Positions 20,191-32,100 of a DNA stretch of 64,000 nucleotides are shown piece after piece (the first letter of the stretch is position 1; each line of letters begins with the position of its first letter). Origin of the DNA: Vicia villosa. Lineage: Eukaryota > Streptophyta > Magnoliopsida > Fabales > Fabaceae. The notes under the pieces are model-generated. The model was given only the letters and a program-made list of their open reading frames with translations, was not told the DNA's origin and did not search any database. The DNA lies in NCBI RefSeq assembly GCF_029867415.1, contig NC_081184.1, positions 104,827,692-104,891,691 of the forward strand, given 5' to 3'. The position numbers and the translations under genes were made by a program.

Positions 20191-22329
20191 TTGAACCTTA
20201 GGAGCGGTAAATTAACCAACAGTGCGCAACCGATTCCTAAACGACGGTACAATAAGAAAATGGTCAATTCGACCAGTGGAAGGGGAAATCAAGATCCCCC
20301 ACAAGGGTCAGGAACAGTAGCAGCAAGTACTACAAATGATTTGACTTCTATGCTAGAAGCACAGGAGATACCCACTTCGACAGGGTCTGCGGCCGTAAGT
20401 AGTTCCCAGGCCATGCCCGAAAATACGTCGGTGCCAATAGGGACAATACCAGTATCTAGTTCGACTATTGTGCCTCCCTTTACAGGCACAACAGAAATAC
20501 CACATTTTTCGACAAATTATGCAAGTCAATTACATACCCCTGGGCCACCAACAACATTCGAGGGTTGGAGACCTTGGAACCCTTATGGAATGCCACCATC
20601 ATATATGGCAGGATTACAAGGTACGGGACCTACCTACACTCAACCTGGTACGACGACATTTTCGCCTAATGCCGGCTCAGTGGGTCGAAGTGTACAAAAC
20701 CCAGGACCATCAGGCCAAATGCCTACCTTAACTACAAATAATCAAGCAACATTTAGGCATGAGATGGATGCAAGCAATCACGATATGGTGGGTGTCCTTG
20801 CTCGAGAAATGGGTTCGATTTTTTCTCCCTTAATAACAAAACATTGCTAGGACTAACCAGGATAATGTAGAAACATATCAAAAGATATCTTCGCAAATAG
20901 GACGTATGGCAGATTTCTTTGGAGCCCCTCAAACTTCTACTAGACGAAGGAATAACCAGGCTACCGTTCGAGAAGACGAACAAATCTTGACACCTGTTCA
21001 AGATTTAGTTCAGCCATCTAGGCAAAGACCCGGTGAAAGAAATCAAGTGATAGATTTAGAAAATCAGAACCGAAGGACCAATACTGGTCAACATGAAGTT
21101 CTCGAAGAACAGCCTAGGGTAGTCGTAGTTAATAGGGACCAACATCAAGATGAAGTATTGCAGAGGGTTAGGAGAGACAATATGGCGACAGAAAATAACC
21201 TAACCACCCTGATAGAAAGAAATATGGCCAATAATGGCCTTAATACTGGACTTCAACGTCCAAATTACACTTCCTATGTAGCGGAGTATATTCTGCAGAC
21301 TGAACTACCAAGGGGTACCAAAGTACCCAAATTTACAAAATTTTCAAGGGATACTAGTGAATCAGTTGTAGAACACATAGCCCAATATTTGACAGAGGCT
21401 GGTGATTTAGCAGGAAACGAGAATTTGAGAATTAAATATTTCCCTAGTTCGTTAACAAAAAATGCATTTACGTGGTTCACCACTTTACCTCCAAATTCCA
21501 TAGACACTTGGGCACACTTGGAGAGGATGTTCCATGAACAATTCTACATGGGACAAGATGCTTCACAGTTGAATACTTGAATAAGTTCTGTTTACTGAAA
21601 TCAAGATGCTTCACAGTTGTTCTGGAACATGAATTAGTCGAAATGGCTGCAGGTGGTTTGGACTATTCAATTAGAAAGAAATTGGATACTCAATATTTGA
21701 GAGATATGGCCCAGTTGGAAGATAGAGTTCGACAAGTCGAACGATTGAAAGCTGAAAAGACCAGAGCAAACAAGAATTATAAGAAGGAGAGAGTAGCATA
21801 TATTGAGGCTGAAGATGCCGAAGGTGAAACCTTCGAGGATTCATATAGCTTCGAAGAGGTCGAAATAGACTTGGCTGAATTAAAAGAAGCACCTCCGTAC
21901 TATTGTAAACTACTAACCCCTTCTAACGGGAAAAATCCTGTCGAAAATGACAAGAACGACAAATTCCCAAAGAAAACATACACTTTTGATGTTACCAAGT
22001 GTGACGAAATCTTTGATTTATTAGTAAAAGATGGCTAGATGATAGTGCCTCCCAATTCCAAAGTTCCTCCGTTGGAACAACGGAAAAAAGGAGGTTTTTT
22101 TAAATATTATGGATTTTTAGGCCATAAAACCACACAATGCTTTCTTTTCAGGGATCTAATTCAAAATGCTATCAAGGATGGTCGTTTGAAGTTTGCTGAC
22201 AAAGGAAAGAACAACATGAAGGTCGATGTTGATCCCCTCAACGTCGCTGACACCAACTATGCTGTACCAGTCGACATCAACATGGTGGATGTGTCTGAAG
22301 TTGACACCGCAGAATGGGAGATGGTTTGA
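20191..22329 (+). pseudogene. Tat-lineage gag region, broken
   Basis: The N-terminal Ser/Thr/Pro-rich part starts MNLRSGKLTNSAQPIPKRRY at 20191 and breaks near 20850. The next frame (20906-21580) holds the gag core, including LTKNAFTWFTTLPPNSIDTW and LERMFHEQFYMGQ. After another break the frame from 21577 gives ELVEMAAGGLDYSIRKKLDT, and beyond a TAG at 22036-22038 reads LEQRKKGGFFKYYGFLGHKT, a zinc-knuckle-like segment with a cysteine lost. A 17-base repeat (AAGATGCTTCACAGTTG at 21556 and 21602) marks the break near 21580. At least four disruptions in all. Confidence 0.83.
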
Positions 22330-23532
22330 ACAGGAAAGCAGACTACTGAAAGCCTAAGCAACAATGTAATCTTCAATACTGATGTTGAAGAGTCATTCGA
22401 ATCAAAGACCACTGAAGGTCTTAAGGAGAAAACTAGTGAGGCCACTGAAGACCTCAGGGTGAAGCTCCAACAAATAAGGATTTCTGAAGTTCCCCCAGCA
22501 GGAGTCAATATGGTGAATGTTGAGCAACCTTTGTCTGAAATCGAAGAACTAGAGAAGTGTCTAGTGAAAGAAAGAGACAAAGGAAACTATGGAAATCCAA
22601 GGGCAAATGAAAGCTTGAAAGACTATCTCTACAGGTGCCATGAGAATTTTTTTGGACGGATGTTAATGTGTCAAAGGTGCTCGATTATGCTGGATCGAAG
22701 GGTTCAAGCTAACTATGAAAGGTCCCAATGAAATAAAATGCAGGGGCACTGGAGGCAAGGAAACTAGTTGCTGAAGGTTTACCCAAGGCCTGGGGAAATT
22801 CTTGTAAGTTTCCTGGTTCGATGTCATAAGGCAAAGACATAAATCATTATGTGTCCCAGGTGTGGGGCAGTATATGATAATCTGATGGCCCAATCATTCG
22901 AAAGGATATCATTCTCTACTGGTTGGGATGTTCAAGGAGTCAATCCCAACATGTACGTGTTTGATAATCAAACACCATCAAGAAGGCCTGATAGCCCTCA
23001 TCCCAAGGCTCGCAAAGTGACATTCAAACTCCCCACAGAAGTACCCATGGATAGATGGACACAAGCTGGCGCAGGGAATAACAAATGGAGAATCTGGGAT
23101 CAAGGTGGACGAACTGCAATGGCTTATAGAAGGCAGTTCCACACGTCAAATCGAGAAATGTACAGGCTTGAGAATTATAAAGGTAGGAACCCAATGTCCA
23201 GATCTCAATGGAGGAGACACCAGATAATGAAGAAGGCTAAAAAAGAATCCAAGGCGAAGGATGTTGGAGAATCCAGCAGCACCAAAGTCCCAATGCAGGG
23301 GGCAAAGTCAAACAAACCTCCTGTGGAACGCAAGTTGTTCAGTTCTGAAAACGAAAAAGAAGAGGAAAAGGTGCAGTCTAGTCCGTGGAAATAAGACGAC
23401 AAAATGACTAATGATTTCGATTCAGACGGAGTGTCATCTATAAATTTCAATTGCAATGTGGTGTCAGTCATTCCCCATGAATTTTACCAAGAGACATAAG
23501 TCGAAGATTGCGAGGGAGCTGATGAAGAAGAA
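22330..23532 (+). pseudogene. Linker between gag and protease in the Tat-lineage element
   Basis: Open segments at 22459-22731 and 22849-23394 are separated by stops. A Cys-containing piece (CHENFFGRMLMCQRC) and MCPRCGAVYDN form zinc-ribbon-like pairs. The rest is charged and low in complexity (KKAKKESKAKDVGESSSTK). This lies where Tat elements carry a poorly conserved spacer before protease. I assign it by position, not by a known domain. Confidence 0.6.
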
Positions 23533-24270
23533 ATGGCGAAACACAGACCAGTGTGTTACTATGTGCTAAATAATGGAGCTGTCGAAGAGCAGAATGCCTT
23601 CTTCGAAAGACCTGATCAAGGTATGAGGAATCATCTGAATCCTCTTTACATAAGAGCCAAAATTGAAAATGTAGGCATTAACAAAGTCCTCGTTGATGGG
23701 GGGGCAGTAGTAAACTTGATGCCCCAATATATGCTGAAGAGGATTGGTATATTCGACACTAATATAAGACCACATAATATGGTCTTGTCCAACTATGAAG
23801 GAAAAGTAGGACATACCTTGGGAGTTGTCCAAGTGAACCTAACTGTGGGTTCAGTCACAAGGCCAACTATGTTCATGGTGATACTAGCAAAGGCGAACTA
23901 TTACCTATTGTTAGGAAGGGAATGGATTCATGGGGTTGCTGTCGTGCCTTCGACAATGCATCAAAGGTTAACTATTTGGAGAGAAGATGGAATAGTTGAA
24001 AACATAGAAGGAGACCAAAGCTACTATATGGCTGAAGTGAATCAAGTCACCAAAACCAGTTTCAATAGAAACCTAGTCAACATAGGGCCATGCCATGCAA
24101 CAGAAGATATATACTCTCCAAATAAAAATGCTATGTATTATTTATCCCTTCACCCCAATGGATTCCAGTGGAACAAACAAATAATGGATGGTCCAGAAGA
24201 TACAGAACCCATCGAAGGGTTACCAGGAATACGGACAACTGGCTGGGACGAAGACGTAGAATATGTCTGA
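23533..24270 (+). pseudogene. Tat-lineage aspartic protease region
   Basis: A frame of 245 codons begins at 23533. The protease core shows NKVLVDGGAVVNLMPQYML, with the active-site loop as DGG rather than DTG or DSG, then the second conserved stretch LLLGREWIHG. The DGG form occurs in this group of plant elements, so it need not mean inactivity. The frame ends at TGA 24268-24270, and the following frame overlaps it by 8 bases, so a single-base shift separates it from reverse transcriptase. Confidence 0.8.
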
Positions 24271-25903
24271 GTCATCTTTCTTCGAAAAGATTTCGGCTTA
24301 TGTAGCCGAAAATAAAAGAAAAGCGGCTCTTGAGGCCGAACTATCAAACATGGATGTCGAAGCCATACAAAAGGAATCAGAAGTTCCAGGCCCTGGGATA
24401 CACTTTTTTCCACAACCACCTGACGTCAATGCCTATGACATCAAAATTCCAAGCAAAGGAGCAAGTCAAAGATTAAACGCAATTTATGATGAGGAACCTT
24501 TGGGGTTCGAAAAGGATCCAATGGCACCAAATATAAAGATGTTAGCTCAAGACCCACTCGAAGAAGTAGATCTTGGAGACGAGAGTCGAAAGAGGGTGAC
24601 ATATATCATCGCAAAATTGGAGCCATCCCTAAAATCAAAGGTCATTGCGTTACTGAAGGAAAATAAAGATTGTTTCGCCTGGGAATATGATGAGATGCCT
24701 GGTTTAGGAAGAGACTTGGTCGAATTGAGGTTGCCCATAAAAGAAGGGAAGAAGCCCATCAAGCAAACTCCTAGAAGATTCACACCAGAATTTCTCTTGA
24801 AGATTAAAGCAGGTCGAAAGACTTCTTCGTTGCAAATTCATTAGGACTACGAGGTATGTCAAATGGATTGCTAATATTGTACCTGTTATTAAAAAGAATG
24901 GTTCTTTAAGGGTATGTATAGATTTTCGTGATCTAAATGCAGCAACCCCTAAAGATGAATATCCTATGCCTGTGGCAGAGATGTTAGTAGACTCAGCCGC
25001 AGGCTTTGAATATCTAAGCATGCTAGATGGATATTCAGGATACAATCAAATCTTCATTGCAGAAGAAGACGTGTCCAAAATAGCTTTTCGTTGTATTGGG
25101 GCAATAGGTACCTATGAGTGGTTCGTTTTGCGGTTTGGTTTGAAAAATGTTGGGGCAACTTATCAGAGAGCAATGAATTCTATATTTCACGATTTTATAG
25201 AAACATTCATGCAGGTGTACATAGATGATATTGTTATAAAATCTGTTTCAGATGGCAGTCATCTTGATCATCTTAGTCAATCATTCGAAAGAATGAGAAA
25301 ACATGGCTTGAAGATGAATCCCCTTAAGTATGCTTTCTTTGTGCAGGCTGGAGATTTTGTAGGCTTCGTAGTCCATAAGAAGGGAATAGAAATTAATCAA
25401 AATAAAATGAAGGCTATTATGGAAACAAAGCCTCCATCCACGAAGAAGGAGTTGCAATCACTATTGGGAAAGATAAACTTCTTGAGAAAATTTATCTCTA
25501 ATTTGAGTGGGCGTACGCAAGCTTTCTCCCCCTTACTTCGCCTGAAGCAAGGAAGGTTCGAATGGCACACTGAACATCAAGAAGCTTTTGAGAAAATCAA
25601 GCAGTACCTGATGCACCCACCCATCTTGTCACCTCCAAATGGAAAGAAGCATATGAGACTCTATATCTCAGCGTTTGATACTACGATAGGTAGCATGTTA
25701 GCACAAGAGGATGAAAATGACATCGAAAGAGCCATTTATTATTTAAGTAGAGTACTAAATGATGCAGAGACTAGGTACACTGCCATAGAAAAACTCTGCC
25801 TTTGTTTATATTTCTCTTGTATAAAACTTAAGTATTATATAAAGCCAGTTGATGTTTCTGTTTCATCTCATTTCCATGTTATTAAACACATGTTATTTAA
25901 GCC
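24263..25903 (+). pseudogene. Tat-lineage reverse transcriptase and first RNase H, 5' part
   Basis: The connection region (24263-24844) reads CFAWEYDEMPGLGRDLVELR and PIKQTPRRFTPEF, then a frameshift occurs near 24820-24843. Reverse transcriptase continues with LRVCIDFRDLNAATPKDEYP, FGLKNVGATYQRAMN and the catalytic YIDDI at about 25217. RNase H follows from about 25660 with LYISAFDTTIGSMLAQEDEN and AIYYLSRVLNDAETRY. Coding breaks off at 25903 after KHMLFK, exactly where the minus-strand LTR element is inserted, and resumes at 37095 with the duplicated AAGCC. Without the insertion the two halves would be in frame. Confidence 0.87.
25899..25903. repeat. Target site duplication AAGCC, left copy
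   Basis: AAGCC precedes the left LTR and recurs at 37095-37099 directly after the right LTR. Five bases is normal for retroviral-type integration, and the match confirms both LTR outer ends. Confidence 0.9.
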
Positions 25904-28900
25904 TGTAGCGCTAAAAATTACTCGAGGTGTCTACAGACTCGAAAAGGAACAGAGTCGCCACCGATCTTTATTTGTTCCAAAAAGGAAAGGGAAAATATCG
26001 AATAAAACCCATGAATAAAAACAAATGGATAAGATGGTCATCGCAACCAAATTAGGGTTCGGGAGTCGGTTAAGCAAGGGGAAGGTATTAGCACCCCTCA
26101 CCTCCATCGTACTCGATGGGACCCATTTAGCTAGTTTTGTGAATGAGTGTTTGCGTAATGTTTGCATTCTTTAGTTTATTAATCAATAAAAGAGAAAAGA
26201 AAAAGGATTTTATTTTTTATTATTTTGCTCGCCAAGACGCTTGTATCTTGTGCCTACGTATTCCCTCGTGCAATGGGAAAGTCAGAGCAATCGTAGTTCG
26301 AACTAGGAACCACGAAAAGTTTTTGTTGATTGATTTTAGCGAGAGGTACTCGATCGCTTTCAAATGGAAATACTACGCGCACATGGATATGATATCACTA
26401 CAAGAATGGATGACTAAATCAAGATAAGACATGATTTTGGCCATCATCGCATTCGAGTGGAAGATATTCGATCTTCACATGTGGAAGTATGTTCGTATTG
26501 AAAATTGGATGAGTGTCTCGTTTATGAGAAAAGTTTTAAAAGCCATAAGGCAAAAAGGTTGAATGAAATTAAAGTTGTGTTTTAAACGGACATTTAGCAA
26601 AGGATTGAGCATAGGTGTGCACCTAGCGCGTCTTTACCCAAGGTATTGAACAGGAGCTAGCCCCATTGTCACTTGTTGTCCAGGTAAATTAATGTATTTT
26701 GATTCAAAAGATCAAGGTATTCAAGAGGTGTCCACCCCTTGTCACTTAACCTCTTGGTTTGATTAAAGTGTTTTAGTTCAAAAGATCAAGGTATTCAAGA
26801 GGTGTTCACCCCTTGTCACTTAATCTCTTGTTTTGGTTAATGTGTTTTGATATAAAAGGATCAAGGTATTCAAGAGGTGTTCACTTCTTGTCACTTGATC
26901 ACTTTGATTTGATTAAAGCGTTTTGATTCAAAAGATTAAGGTATTCAAGAGGTGTTCACCCCTTGTCACTTAACCTCTTGGTTTGATTAAAGATTCAAAA
27001 GATCAAGGTATTCAAGAGGTGTGCACTTCTTGTCACAGGATCTTTCGGTTTGATTAATGTGTTTTGATTCAAAGGATCAAGGTATTCAAGAGGTGTGCAC
27101 TTCTTGTCACAGGATCACTTTGATTTTATTAATGTGTTTTAGTTCAAAAGAATCAAGGTATTCAAGAGGTGTTCACCCCTTGTCACTTAATCTCTTGATA
27201 TGGTTTAAAGAATTTTTGAAAAGAAGAAATTGAAATGGACTCGACATTGGATCGAGAAAATTATTGTAACGACTTGGCGTTGGACCAAGGTTCATTTGAA
27301 TGAAAATTAATTTGAAAAGATTAAATTAAAACCAATTATTTACTAATTGTTATTATCAATTCATAAAAGGTAATTAAGTTAGAACACAAATAAATGTGGG
27401 GTGTAATCAGTAAATGAGGATGTGCTGGTTGAATAAACATGGACCCAGAAGGCCCAATTCGGCCAGCCCAATAACTCCTAGTTAGAAAGAAAAAAAAGTA
27501 AACCCTAGAATGTTAAGCAAAAGAACCAGCCTCCAAGCATCACAAGCACATTCCCCTGTTTTCATTTACACGCTTTTTCCAGAGAAAATAACAAAAAAAC
27601 GAACATGGCAGAAAATCCTCTTATCCCTCTCGATCTCGCGCTCTCATCTCTGCTTTTCTCTCTCGCGATGAACGGAATAACAACAGCGAATCTCTCACGT
27701 CGTATTCTCTCTCGATGAACAAGCAACAACAGCAATCAAATATCAATCTTTATACACAACAAATGAAAACAATATTTCACGGTTCACACGGTCTTCGAAT
27801 CAGAAACAACAAGCAACACAATATAATAACGGTAAGCAGAACAACAGTAGCATATAAAGGAGTAAAAGAAGCAGAACCTGGCCGGAACCAATCCGATGAT
27901 CTTCTCGCCGGCGATGCGTAAACTTTGGTATGCTTAAATTTGCCTTTTCTTCTTCAGATTTCGTCTCTTTCTTCTAAAAATTGCTGCTGCGCTGTGTTGT
28001 TGATGTTCAGTGTTGAAGACGAACTGAGTTAATGCTGATGTTATTACCGACGCGACTCTGCAGTGTGCGTGTTCGACTTTGCGGAAATTGAAGACTCGAT
28101 GAAGCTTTAAAGGTTGTTATTGCTAAGAGGATGAATGTTGCAAATCGTTTGGAGGTGTTGATAAGAAATCAATTGGTGAAGGTTTTATGGATTCGGTAGC
28201 TCTGTTTTGCAGAACCGTTTTCGGTTTGTAAGCTTCAGATTGGTGTAAGATTGGGTGAAGGTTGATATGGTTACGGAATGGTGAAGGTTACGGCTTACTA
28301 TGTGAGGATGTTGGGAGTTTTTCGGTTGAGTTTGTGAGTTGAATCGGTGATGGATCAGAAATTATTGTTTACACTTTTTAGGTTTTTCTCTTCTGTGTTT
28401 TTTCGTCCTCCCCGTCTTACTGAGTTTTTTCCTTTCTTATATAGCCAAAAGAAAGATGAAATTGGGGGGAAAATTGTATGAAGTTTGAACTTATTTGTGA
28501 TACTGATCTATGGCCTTTTTGATGCAGGTTATTGTTGATGCAATTTCGGTGCAAAGTTTGGAGTATTGTGTGCAGCAAAGAGCAGGATTTTGGACAATAG
28601 TGTTTGGCATGGAGAGTGGAGCAGTAGGTGTCGTGTAGCAGGGCAGAAATTTTGGACTGTTTTGTATGTAGTATTGTGCAACAGTAGTATTTTTGGCTTG
28701 TATTGTTTGGACTTGGATATAATGATAATAATAATGATAATAATAATAATAATGAAACAAAGATAAAAATAAAAATTAATCTAAACTAAATCTAAAATAA
28801 AAATAATATTAAAACTAAAAATTAATCTAAATTAAATCTAAAATAAAAATAATAGTAAAACTAAAAAATTAATCTAAACTATCTAAAGTTATTTTTTTAA

Positions 28901-29085
28901 TATTTTTTTAATTAAATCTAACTAAAAATTAAACCATATGAAAATGCGAATGAAATCTTTTTTTTTGCTGACTTTAGTAAAAGTCCATTTAGATTTCAAA
29001 ATATGCAAAAATGCGACGATTAAAATACATATGCGACATGACTAAAAATGAAGGAAATTTGTAGGGCAAAAATTGGGGTGCGACA
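25904..29085 (-). repeat. Left LTR (3' LTR in element orientation)
   Basis: The outer boundary is set by the AAGCC duplication and the inner one by the polypurine tract. It includes seven ~73-bp subrepeats at 26695-27203. On the minus strand a TATATAAG box lies at 28445-28438. Short frames inside, such as 26143-26427, have no recognisable product. Confidence 0.92.
26695..27203. repeat. LTR subrepeats, seven units of 68-76 bp
   Basis: TCAAGGTATTCAAGAGGTGT or a close variant recurs at 26712, 26785, 26861, 26935, 27003, 27077 and 27152, each followed by CACCCCTTGTCACTT or CACTTCTTGTCAC. The same set is present in the other LTR. Confidence 0.9.
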
Positions 29086-29101
29086 GATGCCCCTATTTAA
29101 G
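29086..29101 (-). other. Polypurine tract of the minus-strand element
   Basis: The minus strand reads CTTAAATAGGGGCATC immediately before the TGTCGCACC start of the 3' LTR. The AGGGGC core is the same as in the tandem complex further right. Confidence 0.65.
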
Positions 29102-32100
29102 TTTCTTCTATCGAAGATGTGAAGAGACTTAAATACAAAGTACACAATTTTTGGCCCAAAGAAATGCAAATATGCCTATGATATGATATGTATGAATGCA
29201 TATGAGGAAAATTAATGGTACAAGGTGTCACAAGAGACAAACTACCACTAGGAAAATAAAGTAAAAAAACAAATGAATTCCACAAGGGAATATCCACAAA
29301 GCGACTCAATAGGGAAGGGATTACAACAAAGGGATATCCAAGTCTGCTAGGAAATAGAATCCAACTCCACTGGAGAAGAGATTACAAATCTACAAGGGAA
29401 AATGCCCCACTGGAAGAGAAACAAAGGATGCACCGACTTTTACTGAAGGTGGAGAAACAAAAGATACACCGACGTTTACCGAAGGCACAGGAATCTTCAT
29501 CTGGACATCGACTTTTTACTTGAAGATGCAGGAATCTTGTCATCTGGATACCAACTTTTACTGAAGGCACAGGAATCTTCATCTGGACATCGACTTTTTA
29601 CTTGAAGATGCAGGAATCTTGTCATCTGGATACCAACTTTTACTGAAGGCACAGGAATCTTCATCTGGACATCGACTTTTTACTTGAAGATGCAGGAATC
29701 TTGTCATCTGGATACCAACTTTTACTGAAGGTACAGGAATCTTCATCCGGACATCGACTTTTTACTTGAAGATGCAGGAATCTTGTCATCTGAATACCAA
29801 CTTTTACTAAAGGTACAGGAATCTTCATCTGGACATCGACTTTTTACTTGAAGATGCAGGAATCTTGTCATCTGGATACCAACTTTCACTGAAGGTACAG
29901 GAATCTTCATCTGGACATCGACTTTTTACTTGAAGATGCAGGAATCTAGTCATCTGGATACCAACTTTTACTGAAGGTACAGGAATCTTCATCTGGACAT
30001 CGACTTTTTACTTGAAGATGCAGGGATCTTGTCATCTGGATACCAACTTTCACTGAAGGTACATGAATCTTCATCTGGACATCGACTTTTTACTTGAAGA
30101 TGCAGGAATCTTGTCATCTGGATACCAACTTTCACTGAAGGTACAGGAATCTTCATCTGGACATCGACTTTTTACTTGAAGATGCAGGAATCTGGTCATC
30201 TGGATACCAACTTTTACTGAAGGTGCAGGAATCTTCATCTGGACATCGACTTTTTACTTGAAGATGCAGGGATCTTGTCATCTGGATACCAACTTTCACT
30301 GAAGGTACAAGAATCTTCATCTGGACATCGACTTTTTACTTGAAGATGCAGGAATCTGGTCATCTGGATACCAACTTTTACTGAAGGTACAGGAATCTTC
30401 ATCTGGACATCGACTTTTTACTTGAAGATGCAGGAATCTTGTCATCTGGATACCAACTTTTACTGAAGGTACAGGAATCTTCATCTGGACATCGACTTTT
30501 TACTTGAAGATGCAGGGATCTCTTCATCAAAGGTGTAAAATAAATACACTCTTGATCCAAATTTCATGAGAGGTCTAAATGATCAGAGACAAAAATCAAT
30601 CCAAGAATGAGTTGGAGAGAAACGGTCAACAAGGACTCTTCCTCACAAGGAATAAGCTCATGTAAGGATTTATCCTATCCAAAATGGAAAGGAAAGCTAA
30701 AGCAAATACTCCCACGAGGGATAAACTCAGTGGGGAATTTAGAAAGGATACACACTTTTCTGCTTAGAGCTGACACTCTATTGGAGAGAGGGAATAAATT
30801 AATTGGGGATGAACACAACCAAAATGGATTTAGGATCATTAGGAAATGCAAATGTGCATGAAAGGTGTAAGTATGAATGTATGCATACCATGCATATGTT
30901 GACAAAACAGATAAACTGGGGATCTTCAAAACATTACAGTGTAACGAGATACTCGACTAGATGAAGACTTCTACATAGAGCTTGTCCCTTGCAACATCCT
31001 CTAGAAGAAATAAACTTATGCTGGAGATGAGAGAAAATTGATGGGAGTAACATCCATTAGGGAAATAAACCCTAGAGAGAAACCACACTTGTCGGAGAAA
31101 CTTACTAGCAGCGTAACCATGCCTACTGGGGTAAACCAAAGCGAAACTGCAAACATTAATTATTGGAGAAGCTTCAGAACTACTTGGGGGATCAGGACCA
31201 CCACTTAGGAAAAAATAGAATCAGCTTACTCCATTGGGGAAATTAAAAAATCGACTGGAAAAAACCCCCAAAATTCTTAAGGTTTCAAACACTATCAATA
31301 ATGCAGCAAATAAACCAGCCGAAGGAGAAACACCATCAACCAAACAAATCATGATTCACAAATCATTGAGGAATCTTATGCACTGTTGTAAATGAGGATT
31401 TGAGATCTTATGCCCCTATGCTTGGCACTTGGAAGAAGATTGCCCCTGAATGATGAGCCCTTCAAGTGACTGACTTTAACATTTCAGTAATGTAACATGC
31501 CCCAGTGTGAGCCTTTGAGAGACTTTGTCTCGAGGTAACTGCCCCAGATCAACCGGATCTTGAAATAACTTGCCCCAGTGCTTGGAACTTTGGAATGGAG
31601 TGCCCCTTAGTGAAGGACTTGCGAAGTGATGCAAACCTGATGGTTCCACTATAGGCTCTTCAAATGATTTTCATTATCGAAACTTCCTTGATGGAAAGTG
31701 TTGGCATGCAGATGAAACTATTCAATTCAAAATGGTAATTTTAATGTGACGTGCATGCAAGTTTTGAAAACAAACCATTTATTGAAATGAAATTGTGGTA
31801 TTCGAGGATGAAAGTTTGAAATTCAAGATGTGAAAGATGATGTGATAGCGTGGTATCGAAACAAATGATTTAGCAAATATTCAGGAGTCAGGTTAACGCA
31901 ACCTTGCTTTAGTATGCTTTCAAAAGAAACCTTACTTCAATTAGGACTTTCGGAGGTTGTAACGTGGCCAGGTTCACGGTTTGAGAAACAAAGGATATAG
32001 GCTCAAAATTTGATTTAAACCCACCCATTCTTCGTGATGTACTTCAGTCCTAAGTTCAGTTAACTGACACATGTATTCAAATTCCAAGAGGAGTTACGAA

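Noticed and set aside
27715..27921. A 68-codon frame starting with a glutamine run, repeated at 35724-35930.
   Set aside because: It lies inside LTRs, has no domain, and identity between copies reflects the recent LTR duplication rather than coding constraint.
29488..30530. A CRISPR-like array of regularly spaced repeats.
   Set aside because: The whole 82-bp unit is conserved with no variable spacers, and the context is a plant retrotransposon.
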